64,000 nt of DNA. Source: Blastocatellia bacterium. Its GTDB lineage: Bacteria > Acidobacteriota > Blastocatellia > HR10. Below the pieces are notes generated by a model, which did no database searches, was not told the origin of the DNA, and saw only the letters and a list, made by a program, of their open reading frames with translations. The stretch is from positions 37,753 to 101,752 of the forward strand of contig JANWYV010000015.1 in NCBI GenBank assembly GCA_025055075.1, written 5' to 3'. Shown piece after piece: positions 46,325 through 55,837 of the stretch. Each line of letters starts with the position of its first letter. Position 1 is the stretch's first letter. The position numbers were made by a program, and so were the translations under genes.

Positions 46325-47236
46325 ATGATGAAGCGCGCAGGGACACTCGCTCTTCTGCTCGCCATTCTGCTTCCCACCGAAGGAAGGGAGCCAGCCCTTT
46401 CAGGCCAGTCACGCGCTTCCGCGCACCTAGTGATCTCCACGCGACCGGCAGCCGTCGTCTTCGTGAATGACGTTCGCCGAGGAGTGACTGATGCGCGTGG
46501 TCGGCTGACGCTCGTGCTGGAGCCGGGGACGTATACGTTGCGCGTGAGCAAGACGGGTTATGAAGAAGCGCACGTGCGTCTTCGTCTCACGCCCGGGATG
46601 CGGCGGCAGCTCGCCCTGGCGCTTCCTCCGCTGCGAGATCCCGCCGAACGACATCGCCAGCAGGGGGATGCGTTGCGCGAGCAGCGACAATTCGCGCAAG
46701 CGGCCGCCGAATATCGGAAAGCGATCGCCTTGCGAAAGGGGCGCTTCCCCCGCGCTCGTCTCGGATTGGCGCGCGCGCTGTTGGCGCTGGAGGAACCCGA
46801 GGAGGCCTTGCGCCAAGTCCGGCGCGCCATCGCAGAGAGTCGCACGCCGCTTCCCGAAGCCCGCACCCTTTTGGGGAACATCCTTCGCGCTCAAGGCCTC
46901 TACGAAGACGCCATTCGCGAATATCGCGCGGCCTTGCGACAGGCGAACAATTTCTCCCCCGAAGCTCATGCTGGGCTCGCGCTGGCGCTCGGAGAGCTTG
47001 GGGAGACTGAACCGGCGATCGCTCACATGCGGACGGCGATCGCTCAAAACGCCGATGCGGAGCCGATCCTCTATTACCTCCTCGGCAACCTCCTGCTCGA
47101 TGCTGATCGTCCTCAGGAAGCCATTGCCGCCTACGAAACCTATTTGCGGTTAGCGCCACAAAGCGAGACGGCGCCGGCCGTCCGCTCGCTCGTCGAACAA
47201 TTGCGCAAGGAACTCGCGTCGCAGGAGCTGCGATGA
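46325..47236 (+). CDS. Exported PEGA-domain TPR protein
   Basis: The 303-residue protein has a short signal segment (residues 1-20), a PEGA beta-sandwich (about 35-90; LVISTRPAAVVFVND and EPGTYTLRVSKTGYEE) and four to five TPRs (about 105-295). PEGA domains bind or sit near cell-surface polymers. It sits between slt and der with ATGA coupling to der, so a cell-wall role is plausible. No further assignment can be made. Confidence 0.85.
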   Translation: MMKRAGTLALLLAILLPTEGREPALSGQSRASAHLVISTRPAAVVFVNDVRRGVTDARGRLTLVLEPGTYTLRVSKTGYEEAHVRLRLTPGMRRQLALALPPLRDPAERHRQQGDALREQRQFAQAAAEYRKAIALRKGRFPRARLGLARALLALEEPEEALRQVRRAIAESRTPLPEARTLLGNILRAQGLYEDAIREYRAALRQANNFSPEAHAGLALALGELGETEPAIAHMRTAIAQNADAEPILYYLLGNLLLDADRPQEAIAAYETYLRLAPQSETAPAVRSLVEQLRKELASQELR

Positions 47237-48618
47237 AACCGTCGGCTGATGACATCGTGGCGTCGGCGCACGCGCCCGACGTTGGAGAAATCCACGCCGT
47301 GCCGAGGGAGTGCCCGAGCGTGGTCATCGTGGGGCGACCCAACGTCGGAAAATCCACGCTCTTCAATCGCCTGGTGGGAGCGCGACGCGCGATCGTGGGC
47401 GATGAGCCTGGAATCACGCGCGATCGTCTTCACGGGCGGGTGCGATGGCGCGGTCGAGAATTCGAGTTGGTGGATACGGGCGGGCTCCTTCCGGACGAGG
47501 ATGCGCTCATTCCGGCGAGCATCGTGCGGCAAGCCGAAGTCGCCATCGCACGCGCCGCTTTGCTCCTCTTCATGGTGGACGTGCGCGAGGGGATGACGCC
47601 GCTTGATGAAGATCTGGCGCGGCGGTTGCGCCGATTCGGCAAGCCGATCTTCTTGATCGTCAACAAGGTGGACGCGGCTCGATGGGAAGTACATGTCGAG
47701 GAATTTCGCCGTCTCGGATTCTCGCGCGTCTTCCCCATCTCGGCCGAACACGGGCATGGTATCGGCGAATTGCTCGAAGCGATCTTGGAGATCGTCCCAG
47801 CTCCGGAAGTGCCCGAGACGCGTCCCGAGGAGATTCGCCTCGCCATCATTGGAAGACCGAACGTGGGGAAATCCTCGTTGGTGAATCGGCTGCTCGGGAC
47901 CGAGCGGGTGATCGTCGCGCCCACGCCCGGCACGACCCGCGATGCCGTGGATTCGGAGCTGGAGTACGAGGGGACGCGATTCCGCGTGATTGATACGGCG
48001 GGCATTCGGCGAAAGTCGCGGGTGCTGGAGCAGACCGAGCGCGTGGCCGTGCTCATGGCCAAGCGGCATATCGAGCGCGCCGACGTCGCCGTGCTCCTCA
48101 TTGATGCTCTCGAAGGCCCCACGGCTCTGGAGGCGCACATCGGCGGATTCGCTCACGAAGCGGGGAAATCGCTCATCCTCGCCGTCAACAAATGGGATCT
48201 CGTCGAAAAGGATCATACGGCGGCGGCGCGCATGGAAGCTGCCGTTCGCGCGCGCTTGCGATTCCTCGATTATGCGCCCCTTGTCTTCATCTCGGCGCTC
48301 ACGGGACAGCACGTCACTCAAATCCTCGAGCTGGCGAAGAAGGCCTACGAGGCGCGGCATCTGCGCATCCCGACGGCCGAGTTGAATCGCTTCTTCCAAG
48401 CCTTCGTCGCCGAATCTCGAGCGACGACGAGTCGTCGGCACGTGCGCGTGCAGTATCTCACGCAAGCGGGCGTGGATCCCCCGACGTTCATCCTCTTCTT
48501 GAATTCGCGACGGGAGAAATTGGAAGCCGCCTACGAGCGATACATTGAGAATCGGCTGCGCGAGCAGTACGAGTTCTTCGCCACGCCGATTCGCATTAAG
48601 CAGCGACTCAAGACGTGA
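47233..48618 (+). CDS. der: GTPase Der (EngA)
   Basis: The 461-residue ribosome-assembly GTPase has two G domains, with GRPNVGKSTLFN (first) and GRPNVGKSSLVN (second), the DTGG and DTAG switch motifs, NKVD and NKWD, and a C-terminal KH-like domain (RHVRVQYLTQAGVDPPTF). A 30-residue N-terminal extension precedes the first G1 motif. The start overlaps the PEGA gene stop as ATGA. Confidence 0.97.
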   Translation: MKPSADDIVASAHAPDVGEIHAVPRECPSVVIVGRPNVGKSTLFNRLVGARRAIVGDEPGITRDRLHGRVRWRGREFELVDTGGLLPDEDALIPASIVRQAEVAIARAALLLFMVDVREGMTPLDEDLARRLRRFGKPIFLIVNKVDAARWEVHVEEFRRLGFSRVFPISAEHGHGIGELLEAILEIVPAPEVPETRPEEIRLAIIGRPNVGKSSLVNRLLGTERVIVAPTPGTTRDAVDSELEYEGTRFRVIDTAGIRRKSRVLEQTERVAVLMAKRHIERADVAVLLIDALEGPTALEAHIGGFAHEAGKSLILAVNKWDLVEKDHTAAARMEAAVRARLRFLDYAPLVFISALTGQHVTQILELAKKAYEARHLRIPTAELNRFFQAFVAESRATTSRRHVRVQYLTQAGVDPPTFILFLNSRREKLEAAYERYIENRLREQYEFFATPIRIKQRLKT

Positions 48619-48640
48619 GCTTTCTCCTGGGGGTCCCTAC

Positions 48641-49129
48641 ATGGAGGGCAAACGCGTCGCCGAGAGTCAGGTCGTCCTCAGCCAAATGATGCAACCGGAG
48701 CACGCGAACATCTTGGGGAACGTGCACGGCGGATGGATCATGAAGCTCGTTGATGAGGCCGGGGCGATCGTCGCCTCGCGCCATGCGCGCAAGCCCGTCG
48801 TCACGGTCGTCGTGGATTCGATTCGGTTCTGCGCGCCCGTGCACGTCGGCGACCTCGTGCACGTGCGCGCGCGCCTGACGCAAGCCTGGCGGACTTCAAT
48901 GGAAGTGGAAGTCGAGGTCGAAGCCGAGACGCTCTTGACGGGCGAGCGACGCGTGACGTCAACGGCGTATCTCGTCTACGTCGCCCTGGACGAATCGGGG
49001 CGCCCGACGCCCGTTCCGCCGTTGGAGTTGGTGAGCGATGAGGAACGCCGTCGCGCCGCGGAGGCCGAACGGCGTCGTGCCGAACGCTTGGCCCGTCGCG
49101 AAGCCGAAGGCACTTCGCGCGCAAATTGA
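48641..49129 (+). CDS. Acyl-CoA thioesterase, YciA-type hotdog
   Basis: The 162-residue protein hydrolyses acyl-CoA. The hotdog core has NILGNVHGGWIMKLVDEAGA with the catalytic-type Asp, and VVDSIRFCAPVHVGDLVH, as in YciA/BACH proteins. The last 40 residues are a charged helix (EERRRAAEAERRRAERL). It lies 22 bases after der and before the enoyl-CoA hydratase gene, suggesting fatty-acid turnover. Confidence 0.9.
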   Translation: MEGKRVAESQVVLSQMMQPEHANILGNVHGGWIMKLVDEAGAIVASRHARKPVVTVVVDSIRFCAPVHVGDLVHVRARLTQAWRTSMEVEVEVEAETLLTGERRVTSTAYLVYVALDESGRPTPVPPLELVSDEERRRAAEAERRRAERLARREAEGTSRAN

Positions 49130-49273
49130 AGGCGCGCCGAGCGGTTCCTTCCGATCCATGAGGTCTCGCAAGGAGCCCTTGCCCTTCCTCCTCGGTTTCC
49201 AGTAACATCGCATGTCCCCTAGTGGGGGTCGAGAGATCCCTCGGAAAAACGTTCACGGCGAGGAGCAAGGCGT

Positions 49274-50062
49274 ATGGAGATCAAGCTCGTCGAATATCGT
49301 GTGGAGGATGGCATCGCCATCATCGAGCTTTCCGATCCCCCGGCAAATACCTACACCTACGAGATGATGCGCCAGTTCGATGAGGCCATCCTCCAAGCGC
49401 GCTTCGATGATAGCGTGCATGTGCTCGTGGTCACCGGTTCCGGAGATCGGTTCTTCTGCGCCGGAGCCAACATTCGCATGCTCGCGGAGGTGACGCCGCA
49501 GTACAAGTATTACTTCTGCCTGCACGCCAACGAGACGTTGAATCGCTTGGAGAACACGCCCAAGCTCGTGATCGCGGCGCTCAATGGGCATACGGTCGGT
49601 GGAGGATTGGAGATCGCGCTCGCGTGCGATATTCGTATCGCTCGGAAGGACAGCGGGAAGATCGGATTGCCCGAGGTCTCGCTCGGCGTCCTGCCTGGCA
49701 CCGGAGGCACACAGCGCTTAGCGCGATTGCTGGGGAAAGCGCGCGCCCTGGAGTTGATGGTCACCGGGCGATTGCTGACCTACGAGGAAGCGTTGGAGAT
49801 CGGGCTCATCCACCACATCTTCCCGAACGAGAATTTCATGGCGCACGTCCTGGAGTACGCGCGCCAATTCCTCCCCCCGCGGAAAGCGAGCCGCGCCGTC
49901 GGCCACATCAAGCGCGCCGTGCAATCGGGCTGGGAGATGTCCTTGTACGACGGGCTGGCGCTCGAGCGCGAGTTGCAGCAATTGCTCTTTCAAAGCGAGG
50001 ACGCGCGCGAAGGCTTGTGGGCTTACGTCGAGAGGCGCGAGCCGCGATTCCAAGGGCGATGA
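49274..50062 (+). CDS. Enoyl-CoA hydratase/isomerase
   Basis: The 262-residue crotonase-fold protein has the oxyanion-hole region GGGLEIALACDI and PEVSLGVLPGTGGTQRL. Both catalytic glutamates of true hydratases (E in GGGLEI and E in LPEV) are present, so hydration of trans-2-enoyl-CoA is likely. CGAGGAGC precedes the ATG, and a weak TTGCCC-N18-TAACAT element lies at 49179-49208. Confidence 0.93.
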   Translation: MEIKLVEYRVEDGIAIIELSDPPANTYTYEMMRQFDEAILQARFDDSVHVLVVTGSGDRFFCAGANIRMLAEVTPQYKYYFCLHANETLNRLENTPKLVIAALNGHTVGGGLEIALACDIRIARKDSGKIGLPEVSLGVLPGTGGTQRLARLLGKARALELMVTGRLLTYEEALEIGLIHHIFPNENFMAHVLEYARQFLPPRKASRAVGHIKRAVQSGWEMSLYDGLALERELQQLLFQSEDAREGLWAYVERREPRFQGR

Positions 50063-50078
50063 AGCGCACCGTGCGCTT
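50062..50078 (+). terminator. Short hairpin after the enoyl-CoA hydratase gene
   Basis: AAGCGCA (50062-50068) pairs with TGCGCTT (50072-50078) over a 3-base loop right at the stop codon, without a following T-run. A weak or Rho-assisted terminator is possible. Confidence 0.35.
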
Positions 50079-50105
50079 TGACAGCTAGCGCGAGACCTCC
50101 CTAAA

Positions 50106-51701
50106 ATGGCGCGCGTGAGCGCGGAGGGACGGATTTCGGCTCGAGGAACATCGTTCGAGCGCGCGCGTTCAGGGATAGGTTTCTTCGCAGGACCGCTCCT
50201 GTTTCTTCTCGTCTTACTGCTGCCGACACCGGATGCCTTCTGGCGCGAGGCGGAAGCGCAGGCGGCCGCTTCCCCCGCCGCGTTAGAGACTGCGCATTTA
50301 GCCTTCAGCATGAAGGTGACGCTCGCGCTGCTTGTGCTCATGGTCACGTGGTGGGTGACCGAAGCCGTTCCCCTTCCTGTCACAGCGCTTCTGCCCGGCA
50401 TCATTCTTCCCCTGTTTCAGGTCATCGGCGTTCAAGATGGTCGGCCAGTTGAGTTGAACGGTCGTGCGGTGCTCGCGCACTATGCCAATCCCGTGATCTT
50501 CCTCTTCCTCTCGGGATTCCTGATCGCGGGGGCGATGCAGAAGTGGGGCTTGGATCGGCGCATCGCTCTTTGGATTTTGACGCGTGGGAACATCGCGGCG
50601 AGTCCCGGCAAAATCTTGCTAAGCTTAATGGGGGCTTCAGCCTTCCTCTCGATGTGGGTCTCGAACACAGCGACGACGGCCATGATGCTCCCGATTGGCT
50701 TCGGCATTCTTTCGCGCGTGTCGGGGGCTGAAGCTTCCTCTAATTATGCGCGAGCGCTGCTGCTGGGGATCGCTTATGCGGCGTCCATCGGCGGTGTGGG
50801 AACGATCATCGGAACGCCGCCCAACGGCATCGCCGTCTCCATCCTGCGGCAGCAAAATGTCGCCCACCTCGATTTCCTGGAATGGATGGCGTTCGGCCTC
50901 CCATTCGTGCTCTTGGCCGTTCCGCTCGCGTGGTTCGTCTTGCGCGTGGTCTTCCCCTTCAACTTCGCTTTCGACGAAGGCGTTCGTGCGCTTCTTCAGG
51001 CAGAGCGCGCGGCGCTCGGCCCGTTGGGGCGGGGGGAGAGGTTGACGCTCTTCGGATTCCTTCTGGCCGTTGTGCTCTGGACGACGCATCCGTTTTGGTC
51101 GCTTCTGCCTGGTCTGGGTCAACGCCTCGCGTGGTTCGATGAGCATCTGATCGCGCTCTCGGTGGCCATCCTTCTTTTTCTGCTGCCCGTGGATTGGAAA
51201 CAGCGTCGCTTCGTCTTGCAGTGGGAGGATTCTCGATACGTGGATTGGGGGACGCTGCTGCTCTTCGGGGGAGGATTGGCACTCTCGGACGCCATGTTCA
51301 AGACCGGACTGGCGCGAGTATTCGCGTCAGAGTTCATCGCGCTCTTCGGGAGACCGAGTCCACTCGTGCTCGTCTTCATGATCGTGCTCTTCATGGATTT
51401 GCTCACCGAGGTGAGTTCCAATACGGCGGTCACCTCGATGATAGTCCCGATCTTGATCTCCATGGCATCGGGATTAGGGGCAGAGGCCACGACGCTCGTC
51501 CTGCCGGCGACAGTCGCCGCCTCGATGGCCTTCATGCTCCCGGTCGCGACGCCGCCGAATGCGCTCGTCTATGCGACGCGGCGCGTGGGGATCGTGGATA
51601 TGCTACGGGCGGGCATCGCTTTGGATATAGCGGCGTGGCTTTACATTGTCGCCTTCTTCTACGGCTACGTCGCTTCGGTCCTCGGCCTCATTCGCTTCTG
51701 A
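50106..51701 (+). CDS. SLC13/DASS-family sodium-coupled dicarboxylate transporter
   Basis: The 531-residue membrane protein has about 11-12 helices and the duplicated S-N-T motif of the family: WVSNTATTAMMLPI in the first half and EVSSNTAVTSMIVPI in the second. It also has PVTALLPGIILPLF near the N-terminus. It should import C4-dicarboxylates, citrate or sulfate with sodium. The real substrate cannot be read from sequence. Confidence 0.93.
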   Translation: MARVSAEGRISARGTSFERARSGIGFFAGPLLFLLVLLLPTPDAFWREAEAQAAASPAALETAHLAFSMKVTLALLVLMVTWWVTEAVPLPVTALLPGIILPLFQVIGVQDGRPVELNGRAVLAHYANPVIFLFLSGFLIAGAMQKWGLDRRIALWILTRGNIAASPGKILLSLMGASAFLSMWVSNTATTAMMLPIGFGILSRVSGAEASSNYARALLLGIAYAASIGGVGTIIGTPPNGIAVSILRQQNVAHLDFLEWMAFGLPFVLLAVPLAWFVLRVVFPFNFAFDEGVRALLQAERAALGPLGRGERLTLFGFLLAVVLWTTHPFWSLLPGLGQRLAWFDEHLIALSVAILLFLLPVDWKQRRFVLQWEDSRYVDWGTLLLFGGGLALSDAMFKTGLARVFASEFIALFGRPSPLVLVFMIVLFMDLLTEVSSNTAVTSMIVPILISMASGLGAEATTLVLPATVAASMAFMLPVATPPNALVYATRRVGIVDMLRAGIALDIAAWLYIVAFFYGYVASVLGLIRF

Positions 51702-51709
51702 AAAGAAGC
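51694..51709. terminator. Small bidirectional hairpin between convergent genes
   Basis: GCTTCT (51694-51699), loop GAAA, AGAAGC (51704-51709). It overlaps the end of the DASS gene and abuts the convergent DCC gene. The tetraloop stem is weak, so the call is tentative. Confidence 0.3.
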
Positions 51710-51710
51710 A

Positions 51711-52202
51711 TCACGCGGGACGACAGGCGCTGAGACCAAGCCATCGCGAGAGCCGATGGCGATGCTTCGCGACGAGCGCGTAGATCGCCATCTCCAGAAG
51801 GAGGAGCGGTGGCACGGCATAGATGACGCGCACGAGCCATCGCCACGGGAAGAATTGAGAGAAGAAGGCATTGATCCCGAAGACACCACCAAGCACGCGC
51901 CCGTGTCGCGTGATGACATACAGCCGCTCGGCGCAATGTTGTGGCGTCAAACCAAGCGGCGCAAGCGCTTCAGCGGGGACTTCCTGATAGGGGAGGAAGA
52001 CGAAACGCCCATGCTGATCCCGACGACGCGCCCATCGCGCGAAAGCCGTGCATATGCCGCATGCTCCATCAAAAAGCAGATAATCGGCTGCGCCGATCTT
52101 CAACGAGGTCTCGCCCTCTCCACGAGCGCATTCGCGCGATGCTCCCAAAGGCGCTCGGTGCGTTAGCTCTTCGAATGCATTGGTCTTCGATCGAACGCCC
52201 AT
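51711..52202 (-). CDS. DCC-family thiol-disulfide oxidoreductase-like protein (DUF393)
   Basis: The 163-residue protein carries the DCC motif LFDGACGICTAFARW (C-x2-C after Asp-Gly), the hallmark of DUF393, and a later hydrophobic stretch. The first 37 residues look non-conserved, and the real start may lie later (a TTG near codon 34). It is convergent with the DASS transporter. Physiological partners are unknown. Confidence 0.85.
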   Translation of the reverse strand: MGVRSKTNAFEELTHRAPLGASRECARGEGETSLKIGAADYLLFDGACGICTAFARWARRRDQHGRFVFLPYQEVPAEALAPLGLTPQHCAERLYVITRHGRVLGGVFGINAFFSQFFPWRWLVRVIYAVPPLLLLEMAIYALVAKHRHRLSRWLGLSACRPA

Positions 52203-52248
52203 CTCGCCTCAGCCGAAGGATCCCCTCTTCCCCGCGCCACAATGGGGA

Positions 52249-53745
52249 TCACCGGCACATTCCCATCGGTTCGACGCCGGCGGGGCGTCCGTGAGCGAGC
52301 TGTCCCGAACTAGTCGTGGGGTTCGGAGATTTCGGCGGTTCGTCTTCAGGACAAGTCTCCTCCTTCCGCAACCGCGGTCGCTTGCGTTCTTGCTCCTTTT
52401 GCTTCTCCATGGCCTCTTGAGCCAATTTACGGAGGCGCTCCTTGATCCGATGGAATTCCTCGCTGTCGGTCACATATTCTTCGCGCGGCGGCAGGAAAGC
52501 GAATTCGCGAAAGCTATGAATGATGCGATCGGCGAAGGCCGGGTGTGTGCGGAAGAAGCTCGTTCCTCGCGCATACCCCTCCTTGCTCGCCATCTTATCG
52601 AAGAACGTGATGAACGAGCGCGGGTCGTATCCGCTCTTCCAGAGGTATTGCGCGCCGAGCTGATCGGCTTCGAGTTCGAATTCTCGGCTCACACCGAGGA
52701 GCCTCAATTCGATCACCAGTCCCAGTCCCGCGAATCCGTATTCGAGCAGATAATAGGTGAGCAGGCTCACCACGCCACCGGTCGCGATGTAAGCGGCGAT
52801 CTGCGCCGCCTGATAGAGGATCGAGGCGATCGTCGCCCGTTTCATCAGTCGCGCGCTGTGACGCGCCGCCGCGTGCGCGATCTCATGCGCGATGACGCCA
52901 GCCAGTTCCCCCTCGGTCGCCGCTTCGAGGATGAGTCCCGTGTTGATGAAGAGGAAGCCGCCCGGCAGCGCGAAGGCGTTCACCTCATCGGTCAACAATA
53001 GCTGCGTCTTCACCGGGACGCGCAAATCGGAATTCCGCGCGATGTACTCGGCCAGGTTTCGGATGTACGCCTCGATTTCCTCATCCTTGAATTCCGGCGG
53101 CATAAGGCCAAGCGCCTTCAACTCTCGAATAGCCTCTTCACCCATCTTGACGTCCTTCTCTTGGCCCTTACCGACCTCGCGGAATCCAATGTCCTCCACA
53201 TCTCCATAGGGACGCTGCCGCGCGCGCCCAGAGCGGATCTCCTCCTCGATGCGCTTCTTCTCCGGCGGCCATCGCGTGAGCAGATCGAGCTTGGCCTCCT
53301 TGTTCTCGTAAGCGACTTCGATCGTCTTGCGCTCGAGGGCTTCCTTCTCGACGAGCTTCTTGCGGAGGCGCTGGATCTGACAGTGAATGTCGCGCCGCTC
53401 CTTGGCCGTTTGCGGATCATCCCGCGATCCGCGTCGGTTCAACTCCTGAAGCTTTCGGCGCGCGTCTTCGATCTGACTCCTGAGCGCGGCGATCTCTTGT
53501 TTGAGCGCGGTGAGCTTCTGCTCCTTCTCTTTTCGCAGTTGAGCGCGGAACGCCTCGATGTCGCCCGGGCGAAACGTATATTGCTCCGAGAGCGCAAGGA
53601 CGTCCAAATACGATTTCTCCACGATCTCCGCCAGAGGGGGAGGCACGCGATCTTGAGACCTCGAAGCGCTCAGCGGAGCGAAGTTCGTTAAACAAAGCGA
53701 GAGTCCCACGCCGATGGAGAGTAAGCGTATCGGCCGTCTCTTCAT
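52249..53745 (-). CDS. M48-family metalloprotease with coiled coil, exported
   Basis: The 498-residue protein has a signal segment (residues 6-20), a long charged coiled coil (about 62-150), and a zinc protease domain with HEIAHAAARHS (HExxH at 287-291), followed by a hydrophobic pair and the distal Glu region SREFELEADQLGAQY. This is the BepA/Oma1-like layout, suggesting quality control of envelope proteins. The coiled-coil insert before the protease is not found in BepA. AAAGGAGG precedes the ATG at 53745. Confidence 0.9.
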   Translation of the reverse strand: MKRRPIRLLSIGVGLSLCLTNFAPLSASRSQDRVPPPLAEIVEKSYLDVLALSEQYTFRPGDIEAFRAQLRKEKEQKLTALKQEIAALRSQIEDARRKLQELNRRGSRDDPQTAKERRDIHCQIQRLRKKLVEKEALERKTIEVAYENKEAKLDLLTRWPPEKKRIEEEIRSGRARQRPYGDVEDIGFREVGKGQEKDVKMGEEAIRELKALGLMPPEFKDEEIEAYIRNLAEYIARNSDLRVPVKTQLLLTDEVNAFALPGGFLFINTGLILEAATEGELAGVIAHEIAHAAARHSARLMKRATIASILYQAAQIAAYIATGGVVSLLTYYLLEYGFAGLGLVIELRLLGVSREFELEADQLGAQYLWKSGYDPRSFITFFDKMASKEGYARGTSFFRTHPAFADRIIHSFREFAFLPPREEYVTDSEEFHRIKERLRKLAQEAMEKQKEQERKRPRLRKEETCPEDEPPKSPNPTTSSGQLAHGRPAGVEPMGMCR

Positions 53746-53979
53746 CGCTCTGCCTCCTTTCCCGCCTTTAAGATGCCCCAGCAGGCCAATGGGTTTTTCT
53801 CCTCCCGCCTCGCGTTAGTTCTCGCGCCCATTTGTCTCCCGTCCGCCCATTCTCGGCGTGAGCGCCGCGCCTCTTCAGTTCAGACGGCTTTCCGCTCACC
53901 CACAAGGCCTTGCTGCTCCGACCACCAGTATAAAACGAAGCTCATGCCGCGCCCAAGTCGCTTTCGCCGGAGAGCGGTC

Positions 53980-55680
53980 TCATGGATTGCCCGAGGGAGC
54001 GGGCCCACGCCATGCGCGATGGAGCTTCCATGCGCGCCCGATATGAATGGGCACGAGGAGGGGAAATCCCAGGAGCGCCCACGCACCGAGGTCGCTCCAG
54101 AGCGCCGCCGCGAGCAACGTCACCCCCAAGAGGCTCAGGACGACGTGAGCCGTATAGGCGATCGCGCGTCGCGGATCCGCCCGAGGCGTGGAGAAGCGCG
54201 TGAGGTCCATCTGAGCGCCAGCCTGCTCCAGCGTGCGCCGCAGCGTCCGCGCAAGTCCGACGAGCAGAAGCACGCCGATCCCGAAGAGGATCGCGCGCCC
54301 CTGTATCGCGCGCGTCGCGAACGCTGCCGCGCACACAATCAGCAGCGCGATCATGCCGGCGAGCGTCAACGCGCTCTCGCTGATCGGCAAGGAACGCGGA
54401 CCGTTCGTCGGTGGGCGTCGCGAGGTCGAGGAAGCGTCCAGAGAGGTTCGTATCGTCATCGGCTGCAGAGTCGTCGAGATGAGCGTCCCCGCGAAAGCGA
54501 TAGGAGCGGGGATGAGGCGACGCAGGGCGCGATACAGCGGCCGCGTATTCCTCATGAAGGCCGGCGCCACGAGCGTCATGAGGAAGACGTACCAACCCGT
54601 GAACTGGAAGAGATCCTCGCGAATGAGGCCGAGTTGTTGACCGAAAGCGGCATACAGCAACGCATACTCGCCGCGCGGGATCATCCCCGCTCCGATAGCG
54701 AGCGCGATCGGAGCCGGAAAGCCCGCCAAAAAGGAGAGCGAGGAAGTCACGACCAATTCGGTCAGAATCGAGAGCGGCGCCACCAGTAGGACGAGCGGAA
54801 GGACGCGCCTGAGGCTCTCCGGTTCCAGCAGCATGCCAAAGGTGAGGAAGAAGAGGGCGAGGAAGACATCGCGGAAGGATTCCAAGCGGCCGTAGATTCG
54901 TTCGCCAAGGTCGCTCTCGCGCGTGGGGGAGATCATGCCGAGCAGGAACGCGCCCGCAGCCGGCGCCAAACCGAACTGCGCTGCTCCGACGCCGGCCAAG
55001 ATGATCAGCGCAAGCCACAAGAGCGCGAACAGCTCCTCCGACCTCAAGCGCAGCGCGAGCGTCAACGCGCGAGATAAGACTTTCCCTCCGATCCCCAAGA
55101 CGAGCGCATAAAAGGCCGTTGCCCGGAGAAGCGAGAAGATCAGCGGTGACGTATGCACGCTGTCGCCGGAGAGGCCCGCGAGCACGCCCAGATAGAGCAC
55201 GGCGACGAAGTCCTCGAAGATCATGATGCCCATGAGCGCTTCCGCTTCGGGATTAGCCGTGCGACGCCATTCGATCAGCAGCTTGGCGACGACCCCGCTG
55301 CTGCTCATGGCGACGATGCCGGCCAGAAACGCCCGCTCGATCATGCTCCATCCGAGCGCGTAGCCGACCAAGAATCCCACCGAGAGGTTCGCTAAAAGCT
55401 CTCCCGTTCCGACGAACAACACAGCCCCGCGCACGCGCTTGAGGCGTTCCAGGGAGAATTCGACACCGAGGAAGAACATCAGCAGGAGGATGCCCAGCTC
55501 TGAGATCGTGCGCACGAGCGCCGTCTCCGCGATCACGCCCAGCGCATTCGGACCGAGCACGGCGCCGACCAAGATGTAGCCGATGATGACCGATTGTCCA
55601 CGACGGGCAGCGAGCCAGGCTCCGAGGAAGCCGAACAGTAGCAGCAGCCCGAGATCACGTAAGAACGAATGTTCCGGCAT
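53980..55680 (-). CDS. CPA2-family cation:proton antiporter (KhtU/KefB-like)
   Basis: The 566-residue membrane protein matches the CPA2 exchanger core (about residues 1-385; FFLGVEFSLERL, AMSSSGVVAKLL, GAFLLGMISPT). The usual cytoplasmic RCK_N/TrkA-N domain of KefB is absent. The C-terminal 170 residues instead hold about four more hydrophobic segments. A separate TrkA-C-type regulatory protein is encoded 158 bases upstream, as in KhtTU. Potassium (or sodium) efflux coupled to proton entry is inferred. Confidence 0.9.
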   Translation of the reverse strand: MPEHSFLRDLGLLLLFGFLGAWLAARRGQSVIIGYILVGAVLGPNALGVIAETALVRTISELGILLLMFFLGVEFSLERLKRVRGAVLFVGTGELLANLSVGFLVGYALGWSMIERAFLAGIVAMSSSGVVAKLLIEWRRTANPEAEALMGIMIFEDFVAVLYLGVLAGLSGDSVHTSPLIFSLLRATAFYALVLGIGGKVLSRALTLALRLRSEELFALLWLALIILAGVGAAQFGLAPAAGAFLLGMISPTRESDLGERIYGRLESFRDVFLALFFLTFGMLLEPESLRRVLPLVLLVAPLSILTELVVTSSLSFLAGFPAPIALAIGAGMIPRGEYALLYAAFGQQLGLIREDLFQFTGWYVFLMTLVAPAFMRNTRPLYRALRRLIPAPIAFAGTLISTTLQPMTIRTSLDASSTSRRPPTNGPRSLPISESALTLAGMIALLIVCAAAFATRAIQGRAILFGIGVLLLVGLARTLRRTLEQAGAQMDLTRFSTPRADPRRAIAYTAHVVLSLLGVTLLAAALWSDLGAWALLGFPLLVPIHIGRAWKLHRAWRGPAPSGNP

Positions 55681-55837
55681 AGGCCTCTTCGCTCGAGGAG
55701 GGAATCAAGAGCAAGCTTGCGCGCATTCTCCGCCTTCTTCGTGCGGGCACGGGATCATCGCCGGCGCTCGATGCGGAAAGTCCCTCCTCCCTTCGTTCGC
55801 CATCAGCAGGTCGCTCTCTCCGGAGGCATGACCAGCA